NCBI GenBank assembly: GCA_016214285.1 | Contig: JACROV010000017.1 | Span: forward strand, 1 to 32,926 | Source: Candidatus Omnitrophota bacterium | GTDB taxonomy: Bacteria; Omnitrophota; Gorgyraeia; Zapsychrales; Zapsychraceae | Direction: 5' to 3' | Length of the DNA: 32,926 nt | In this document: positions 27,984-32,926 of the stretch, piece by piece | Numbering within the stretch: the first letter of the stretch is position 1 | How the letters are laid out: each line of letters opens with the position of its first letter | The notes under the pieces: model-generated | What the model was told of the DNA's origin: nothing | The model's database searches: none | The model's input: the letters and a program-made list of their open reading frames with translations, nothing else | Made by a program: the position numbers and the translations under genes

Positions 27984-29267
27984 CTACTTTTCCAGCTCCG
28001 TCGTAAACGGTTGTTCGAGCGCTTCGCAAACCCAGCGCAGGAAACGCGCGCCGTTGGCGCCGTCGATCAGGCGATGGTCGTAGGAAAGAGAAAGCGGGAG
28101 CATAAAATGCGGAGAGAGCACCAGTTTGCCATTGACATAATACGGTTCCCACTGGGCGCGCGCAACGCCGAGAATAGCGACCTCGGGCCAGTTGACGATG
28201 GGGGTAAACTGCGTCCCGCCGATGCCGCCGAGATTAGTGACCGTCATGGACCCGCCCTGCAATTCATCCAGAGAGATTTTTTTGTCCCGGACGCGCTGGG
28301 CGGTCGCGTTGAGCTCATCCGCCAGCTGGTAGATGGTCTTGCGGCCGACGTCACGGATGACCGGCACGATAAGCCCGCGGTCGGTATCAACGGCGACGCC
28401 GATATGACAATATTTCTTGTAAATGATCTCCTGAGTCGTCATGTCGATCGAGGCGTTAAATTCGGGAAATGTTTTCAGGGCCGCGGCCAGGACTTTTAGA
28501 AGGAACGGGGTGACGGTCAATTTGCGTTCCGGCGTGGAATAGCGTTTGCGCAACTGTTCCAAATCGGTAATGTCGGCTTTGTCGAACTGTGTGACATGGG
28601 GAATTGTCGTCCAGCAAAGTGTCATGTGCTCCGCGGTCTTTTTGCGGATGTTGTTCATCGGCTGGCGGTCGATAGTGCCCCATTTGCTGAAATCCGGTAA
28701 TGGTTTGGCCGCGACACCCGTCGGCGCCATTGTCGCGCGGGAAGTATTGAGCGCTTTGGCAAAGGCCTTGACGTCTTCAACGGAAATTCTTCCGCCGGGG
28801 CCGGTCCCGGGAACCTGGGCGACGTTAATGCCTATTTCACGGGCGAAGCGGCGCACGGAAGGTGCGGCCGGGACATCCATAGGGACTTCCGGTAAAACAG
28901 CGGCTGCTGTTTGCGGCCGTGCCGCATAGGTTGCGGGTGCGGGCCGCGGGCTTCCCGGGGCCGCGGCAACAGAAGCCGCTGGCGTGGATTGCGGGGTTTC
29001 TTTCGGCGTGGTTTTCCCAACGCCGGAAGTTTTTCCCTCCGCGACGCGCATGACGAGCTGGCCGATCTTGACCTCTTCGCCTTTTTTGATCAAAATTTCT
29101 TTGATGGTCCCATCGCAAGGAGAGGGGATCTCCAGGGAAGCTTTATCCGTTTCCATTTCCAGAAGCGGCTGGTCTGCCTTGACAACATCACCGACCGCGA
29201 CAAGGACGGCGACGATATTGCCGGATGTGATGTTCTCACCGACGGCGGGTAATTTGAAGTTTAACAT
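27984..29267 (-). CDS. aceF: Pyruvate dehydrogenase E2 (dihydrolipoamide acetyltransferase)
   Basis: This 427-aa core protein transfers the acetyl group to CoA. It has one lipoyl domain with the lipoylated lysine in METDKASLEIP (Lys42), a long Ala/Pro-rich linker (about 85-130), a peripheral-subunit-binding domain (SVRRFAREIGINVAQVPGTG), and the catalytic domain ending with SYDHRLIDGANG (His398, Asp402). There is only one lipoyl domain, where E. coli has three. It lies between aceE and lpd on the same strand. Its lipoylation would need LipA, encoded at 803 in this window. All catalytic residues are intact. Confidence 0.95.
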   Translation of the reverse strand: MLNFKLPAVGENITSGNIVAVLVAVGDVVKADQPLLEMETDKASLEIPSPCDGTIKEILIKKGEEVKIGQLVMRVAEGKTSGVGKTTPKETPQSTPAASVAAAPGSPRPAPATYAARPQTAAAVLPEVPMDVPAAPSVRRFAREIGINVAQVPGTGPGGRISVEDVKAFAKALNTSRATMAPTGVAAKPLPDFSKWGTIDRQPMNNIRKKTAEHMTLCWTTIPHVTQFDKADITDLEQLRKRYSTPERKLTVTPFLLKVLAAALKTFPEFNASIDMTTQEIIYKKYCHIGVAVDTDRGLIVPVIRDVGRKTIYQLADELNATAQRVRDKKISLDELQGGSMTVTNLGGIGGTQFTPIVNWPEVAILGVARAQWEPYYVNGKLVLSPHFMLPLSLSYDHRLIDGANGARFLRWVCEALEQPFTTELEK

Positions 29268-29296
29268 CTATCTTAACCCCTGGATGGAAGTCTCGC

Positions 29297-29352
29297 GTTA
29301 AGTGTTATGTTTTATGTGTTATGCCTGACCATGAAACATAACACATGACACG
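29297..29352. repeat. Short inverted repeat, word TGTTATGTTTTATG (family 7)
   Basis: The left arm AGTGTTATGTTTTATGTGTT and the right arm ATGAAACATAACACATGACA are complementary in words, with a short loop. It fills the gap between the aceE stop and aceF and may form a strong hairpin in the mRNA. Confidence 0.75.
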
Positions 29353-29353
29353 T

Positions 29354-32119
29354 TTACGAAATCATCGGATTCAGCTTCTTGGGATTTATTTCCAGCTTTT
29401 TGGCCGCTTGCTTGAGCACATCGGCTTTGATCTTTTTTTCCTTCGCGAGGGTCACCAGCGTGCCGAAGACGATATGGCGCGCGTCGACCTCAAAAAAGTC
29501 CCTGAGGGCTTTGCGGCTGTCGCTGCGTCCGAACCCGTCGGTCCCCAGCGATAACATCGGGCCCGGGACCCATTGCGCGATGCCATCGGGCATGATCTTC
29601 ATGTAATCCGAGGCGAAGATGAACACGTCGCCCTGGCCATGAAGGCATTTGGTCACGTAGGGGATTTCAGGCTTTTGCGCCGGGTTGAGCATGTTCCGGC
29701 GTTCGACGTGCAGGGCCTCGCGGCGCAGTTCATTGTAGCTGGTCACGCTCCAGACATCCGCGGCCACCCCATAATCTTCTTCCAGGATCTGCTGGGCCTC
29801 AAGGACCTGGTGAATGATGGCTCCACTGCCGAACAGTTGCGCGCGCGCCGCCGCTTTCTTCTTCCCGGAGGATTTGAATTTATACATGCCCTTGAGGATG
29901 CCGTCCCGGACACCTTCAGCCGGCAGGCTCCTCCCCCTCGGCCAAAGGCTCCCTGCGGGGAGGGGACCTATGGCTGCGGCCAAAGGCTCCCTGCGGGGAG
30001 GAGGCATCGGCGGCATGGCGTAATTTTCGTTGCCGACGCTGATGTAATAAAGAATATTTTCCTGTTTTTTGTACATGCGGTCGATGCCGTCACGGATAAT
30101 GACGGCCAGTTCGAAAGCGAAGGCCGGGTCATACGTGACGATGTTCGGGACGGTGGATAAAAGCACGTGGCTGTGGCCGTCCTGGTGCTGGAGGCCTTCA
30201 CCGTTAAGCGTGGTGCGTCCCGCGGTCCCGCCGATCAAAAAGCCGCGGCAGCGCGAATCCGCCGCCGCCCAGACCAGATCGCCGACGCGTTGCGGGCCGA
30301 ACATCGAATAATAGATGTAGAAGGGGATGGTGTTGATCCCTTGCGTCGAATACGCCGTACCGGCGGCGATAAACGAAGAAATGGCGCCGGCTTCATTGAT
30401 GCCTTCCTCAAGGATCTGTCCGTCCTTGGCCTCCTTGTAATAGAGGAGACTGTCTTTGTCCACGGGTTCATAGAGCTGTCCGACGTGTGAATAGATTCCG
30501 CACTGGCGAAAGAGGGCCTCCATGCCGAAGGTGCGCGCCTCATCGGGGATAATGGGGACGATGAGCTTGCCGATCTCTTTATCCTTGAGAAGTTTGGTCA
30601 GGATCCGGACGTAGGCCATGGTGGTCGAGACCTCGCGGCCCGCAGTCCCTTTGTAAAATTCTTCGAATAATTCGTCGGAGGGCGCGGGCAGCGGCTGGCT
30701 GGTCTCATGACGCGCGGGCATGTAGCCGCCTAAAGCCTTGCGGCGTTCATGCAGATATTTCATGACTTCGGAATCCGGGCCGGGTTTGTAAAACGGCGTT
30801 TCGGCGACGTCTTTGTCGGAGATCGGGATGTTAAAGCGCGTGCGGAATTGTTTCAGTTCGTCCTCGTTGAGCTTTTTCTGCTGGTGGCTGATATTTTTTC
30901 CTTCGCCGCTTTCGCCGAGGCCGTAGCCTTTGATGGTCTTGGCGAGGATAACGGTCGGCTTGCCTTTGAAGTCGACGGCCGCCTTGTAAGCCGCGTAGAC
31001 TTTTACGGGGTCATGCCCGCCGCGGCGCAGGTTTTCCAGGTCCTCGTCGCTTAAATGCCGGACCATCTCCAGCAGGCGCGGATCAGTGCCGAAGAAATTT
31101 TCGCGGATGTAGGCGCCGGATTCGACGGAATATTTCTGGTATTGGCCGTCGATGACCTCGCCCATGCGTTTGGCCAGAATGCCTTCCGTATCTTTTTCCA
31201 GCAAGGGATCCCAGTCTTCGCCCCAGATGACCTTGATCACGTTCCATTGGGCGCCGCGGAAGATCGCTTCGAGTTCCTGGATGATCTTGCCGTTGCCGCG
31301 CACGGGGCCGTCGAGGCGCTGGAGGTTGCAGTTGATGACGAAGATAAGGTTGTCGAGATGTTCGCGCGAGGCCAGATGGATCGCGCCGAGCGATTCCGGT
31401 TCGTCGCACTCGCCATCGCCCATAAAGACCCATATCTTGGCGTCGTCTTTCGGTTTCAGGCCCCGGTCTTCAAGATAACGCATGAACCGGGCCTGGTAAA
31501 TACCGGTTAGAGGCGCGAGCCCCATGGAAACGGTGGGGAACTGCCAGAAATTCGGCATGAGCCACGGATGGGGATAGGAGGAGAGCCCGCCGCCTTCTTT
31601 TAATTCCCGTCGGAAATTTTCGAGTTTTTCTTCGCTTAAACGGCCTTCCAAAAATGCCCGCGCGTAGACGCCGGGAGAGGCGTGTCCCTGGAAATAAACG
31701 AAATCGCCGCAAAAATTGTCCGTGCGCGCGCGGAAGAAATGATTGAACCCGACCTCGAACAAGGTCGCGGCGGAAGCGTAGGTGGAAATATGCCCGCCGA
31801 TGCCGGCCTCAGCGTGGTTGCCGCGAACGACCATCGCCATCGCGTTCCAGCGGATGATGCTTTTGATCTGGCGCTCAAGGTCACGGTTACCCGGATAGGA
31901 CGGTTGTTTGCTTTTGGCGATGGTATTAATATAGGGTGTGTTAACGGTAAAGGGGAGTGTGACGCCGGCTTCCTGGGCGCGGATCTGTAGCTGCTGGAGG
32001 ATCTTTTGGGCTTGTTCCGGGGACCCGTGCTTGAGGACATAATCCAGGGAACTCATCCATTCTTTGATCTCTATGTCATCGACCTCGGCTGCCCGACGAC
32101 GAAGCTCATCCGCGCTCAT
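29354..32119 (-). CDS. aceE: Pyruvate dehydrogenase E1, homodimeric AceE type, with a 28-residue insertion
   Basis: This is a 921-aa thiamine-diphosphate enzyme that decarboxylates pyruvate and acetylates E2. The TPP-binding motif is MGDGECDEPESLGAI (233-247), and the AceE signature VINCNLQRLDGPVRGNGKI follows. The pyrimidine-domain and transketolase C-terminal regions are recognisable (GSGAIIHQVLEAQQIL). AAAGGAAA precedes ATG 32119. Relative to AceE proteins, residues 707-734 are extra: the usual join MPAMP/EG is split as MPPMP...EG by a stretch starting PPRREPLAAAIG. It is the first gene of the operon. Being a surface or linker loop, the insertion need not abolish activity, but this is untested. 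Confidence 0.95.
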   Translation of the reverse strand: MSADELRRRAAEVDDIEIKEWMSSLDYVLKHGSPEQAQKILQQLQIRAQEAGVTLPFTVNTPYINTIAKSKQPSYPGNRDLERQIKSIIRWNAMAMVVRGNHAEAGIGGHISTYASAATLFEVGFNHFFRARTDNFCGDFVYFQGHASPGVYARAFLEGRLSEEKLENFRRELKEGGGLSSYPHPWLMPNFWQFPTVSMGLAPLTGIYQARFMRYLEDRGLKPKDDAKIWVFMGDGECDEPESLGAIHLASREHLDNLIFVINCNLQRLDGPVRGNGKIIQELEAIFRGAQWNVIKVIWGEDWDPLLEKDTEGILAKRMGEVIDGQYQKYSVESGAYIRENFFGTDPRLLEMVRHLSDEDLENLRRGGHDPVKVYAAYKAAVDFKGKPTVILAKTIKGYGLGESGEGKNISHQQKKLNEDELKQFRTRFNIPISDKDVAETPFYKPGPDSEVMKYLHERRKALGGYMPARHETSQPLPAPSDELFEEFYKGTAGREVSTTMAYVRILTKLLKDKEIGKLIVPIIPDEARTFGMEALFRQCGIYSHVGQLYEPVDKDSLLYYKEAKDGQILEEGINEAGAISSFIAAGTAYSTQGINTIPFYIYYSMFGPQRVGDLVWAAADSRCRGFLIGGTAGRTTLNGEGLQHQDGHSHVLLSTVPNIVTYDPAFAFELAVIIRDGIDRMYKKQENILYYISVGNENYAMPPMPPPRREPLAAAIGPLPAGSLWPRGRSLPAEGVRDGILKGMYKFKSSGKKKAAARAQLFGSGAIIHQVLEAQQILEEDYGVAADVWSVTSYNELRREALHVERRNMLNPAQKPEIPYVTKCLHGQGDVFIFASDYMKIMPDGIAQWVPGPMLSLGTDGFGRSDSRKALRDFFEVDARHIVFGTLVTLAKEKKIKADVLKQAAKKLEINPKKLNPMIS
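29918..30001 (-). repeat. GC-rich palindromic element (family P), tandem pair inserted in frame in aceE
   Basis: Two 25-bp copies, identical to each other (29939-29963 and 29977-30001, 38 nt apart), contain GGCTCCCTGCGGGGAGG on the plus strand. The outer ends GGCTCCTCCCC and GGGGAGGAGGC are near-inverted. The insertion is 84 nt, exactly 28 codons, so the frame is kept. The two copies are read in different frames (PPRREPLA versus LPAGSLWP). Confidence 0.88.
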
Positions 32120-32436
32120 ATGTTTCCTTTTCCGATCTTAATCGTTAAATTTTTCAGGTGACTTCCGGGGTATGAAAACCTTTTGGGAAATCAGGTTGCC
32201 CCCGCTGTTTTGCTCGTAAGGGGGTACCCCTATTGTTTTACTCGTTGACATTGATAGTAACTCGTAAAACTAAGCATGGGGGGCACCAATTTTTCTCTGA
32301 AAAATTGGTGCCGGAGGAGAGATTTTCCCGTCCTTTCTATCTATCATGGTAGACGGGATCCCGCTTTCAATGATCTTTATTTAGAACGAGCGGGAGAACT
32401 CTCAGAGGATCACCCTCATCCAGAAAAACTAAATAA
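32120..32436. other. Upstream region of the PDH operon, no gene
   Basis: This 317-nt stretch lies between aceE and the tRNA gene. It holds three related words (TTTGCTCGTAAG, TTTACTCGTTGA, TAACTCGTAAAA) between 32210 and 32270, a perfect GGGGTACCCC palindrome at 32221-32230 with flanking G and C tracts, and a 14-bp hairpin described separately. I could not find a convincing minus-strand -35/-10 pair for aceE. The words and palindrome are candidate operator sites. Confidence 0.45.
32282..32312. other. Perfect 14-bp hairpin
   Basis: GGCACCAATTTTTC pairs perfectly with GAAAAATTGGTGCC around a 3-nt loop (TCT). No U tract follows on either strand, so it is not a standard intrinsic terminator. It lies between tRNA-Leu and the PDH operon. 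Confidence 0.7.
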
Positions 32437-32519
32437 TGCCGGAGGTGGGACTCGAACCCACACAGCCAAAGGCCACACGCCCCTGAAACGTGCGTGTCTA
32501 CCAGTTTCACCACTCCGGC
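32437..32519 (-). tRNA. tRNA-Leu (anticodon CAG)
   Basis: The reverse complement folds as a class II tRNA of 83 nt. The acceptor stem pairs GCCGGAG with CTCCGGC, with discriminator A. The D arm reads TGGTGAAACTGGTAGACA. The anticodon loop is TTCAGGG with CAG, held by CACGT/GCGTG. A long variable arm (GGCCTTTGGCT) is typical of leucine tRNA. The T arm is GTGGG-TTCGAGT-CCCAC. CCA is not encoded. A strong promoter candidate lies about 190 nt upstream. Confidence 0.93.
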
Positions 32520-32537
32520 CCGGCTACGTCCAAATGC

Positions 32538-32667
32538 TTCCACTTTGGACTTCGCCGGGCTTCGCTAAGCAGGGCTACGGGTGAAGTCCAAAGTGAAAGC
32601 AATACCAGAAAAGGCTGGCCGTTGTCCTGCGAAGCTCTAAAACTTTCGTTTGAGAGCTTCGCAGGAC
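32538..32667. repeat. Two inverted repeats between tRNA-Leu and its promoter
   Basis: The first pairs CACTTTGGACTTC (32541-32553) with GAAGTCCAAAGTG (32583-32595). The loop contains GGGCTTCGCTAAGCAGGGCT. The second pairs GTCCTGCGAAGCTCT (32624-32638) with its exact complement (32653-32667), plus AAAC/GTTT in the loop. Neither belongs to families 1-7 or P. In an RNA starting at 32711 both would be strong leader hairpins. Confidence 0.75.
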
Positions 32668-32710
32668 CGGCAATTCTTTAGAAAGATTTTCTTGCCCGAA
32701 TGTCTTCAAG

Positions 32711-32739
32711 AGTATATCGACAAAGGGTTTGGCTGTCAA
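32711..32739 (-). promoter_or_regulatory. Sigma70 promoter, probably for tRNA-Leu
   Basis: On the minus strand: TTGACA (32739-32734), a 17-nt spacer, TATACT (32716-32711). It is close to consensus. The first gene downstream is tRNA-Leu, 190 nt away, beyond the two inverted repeats. Confidence 0.7.
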
Positions 32740-32926
32740 CTATTTGCTCTGCGCAAAAGGTCATGGGTTTTAACCCCGGCAAGATTGATAGTGTCAAAAG
32801 TTCTATGAAAAGTACACGTGGCGAGGGCGGATGATATGAAAATTTTTGATAAAGGATCTTGCAATTTTTTGTCACCCCCCGAATGTTTTAATCGGGAGTT
32901 GAGGAATATATAAACTGGATTTTGGA
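32740..32926. other. Right edge, no supported gene
   Basis: A 25-codon frame from ATG 32836 and a TATATAA near 32907 are seen. Neither is convincing. It could be the upstream region of the next gene. Confidence 0.3.

Noticed and set aside
29918-30001. Two identical 25-bp repeats with 38-nt periodicity, CRISPR-like at first sight
   Set aside because: There are only two units, they lie inside aceE in frame, and the same element occurs singly elsewhere. No cas genes are present.
32282-32312. Perfect hairpin considered as an intrinsic terminator for tRNA-Leu
   Set aside because: No T tract follows on the minus strand, and the stem is AT-rich at the loop. It may still be a repeat or a protein site.
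32276-32584. 102-codon plus-strand frame across the tRNA-Leu gene
   Set aside because: It reads through the antisense of a well-formed tRNA and through inverted repeats. This is a common false ORF (TRTHTAKG-type translation of antisense tRNA).

Overview
This window looks like the chromosome of a Gram-negative, diderm, probably uncultured bacterium. It carries machinery for lipopolysaccharide and outer-membrane upkeep (MlaE/F/D-type lipid transport, BamD-like and LptE-like proteins, two M48 lipoprotein peptidases), a type IV pilus-type retraction ATPase and many lipoproteins. The gene repertoire, and the very unusual intergenic repeats, remind me of Omnitrophota (OP3) and neighbouring lineages. 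That placement is inference from memory, not a search result.

Layout. Positions 1-124 hold the tail of an IS transposase. 291-1720 is def-lipA. 1787-8226 is a co-directional run: a flippase-like membrane protein, a YacP/NYN nuclease, mlaE, an unknown lipoprotein, mlaF, mlaD, an MscS channel, YggT, YbaB, a 77-aa unknown protein and greA. 8448-10902 holds three surface-sugar genes (WlbA-like dehydrogenase, WlbB-like acetyltransferase, GT2). 11058-13547 carries a small lipoprotein, a TrmH-type RNA methylase, an HD protein and an M48 lipoprotein. 13607-15908 is an AT-richer accessory island: a truncated alpha/beta hydrolase, a 102-bp MITE-like inverted repeat, the C-terminal remnant of a type IIG restriction-modification enzyme, and an intact, tightly overlapping three-gene cassette (TIGR04255-like, HicB-like, HicA-like). 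16130-24263 returns to housekeeping: bamD-like, lptE-like, a short holA, rpsT on the minus strand, murJ, uvrC, ogt, pilT/U and pyrE. 24330-26313 is maf, a second M48 lipoprotein and a DUF192 protein. 26405-32119 on the minus strand is a full pyruvate dehydrogenase operon (aceE-aceF-lpd), whose E2 would be a substrate of the LipA encoded at the other end. A tRNA-Leu(CAG) lies at the right edge.

The most striking content is not a gene. Almost every intergenic gap holds a long imperfect inverted repeat. The arms are irregular iterations of a short word (7-12 nt), and the word family differs from locus to locus. At five loci these arms run into coding sequence and encode the signal peptide. At three of them both arms are read: the purine-rich arm gives a charged, polar N-terminal region and its complement gives the hydrophobic core, followed by a lipobox or other export sequence. 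A different, GC-rich palindromic element (core CTCCCCGCAGGGAGCC) occurs at four loci. It forms an exact 28-residue in-frame insertion in AceE and a degenerate copy of it seems to sit inside the GIY-YIG domain of UvrC, much like the Rickettsia palindromic elements. I regard the export signals built from inverted repeats, the protein-invading palindrome and the TIGR04255/HicB/HicA-like cassette as the three discoveries to follow up.

Other oddities: the PilT/U ATPase has Asn in place of the catalytic Walker B glutamate, the HD protein has Asn in place of the HD histidine, UvrC stops before its C-terminal HhH region exactly at a repeat, and BamD lacks a lipobox.
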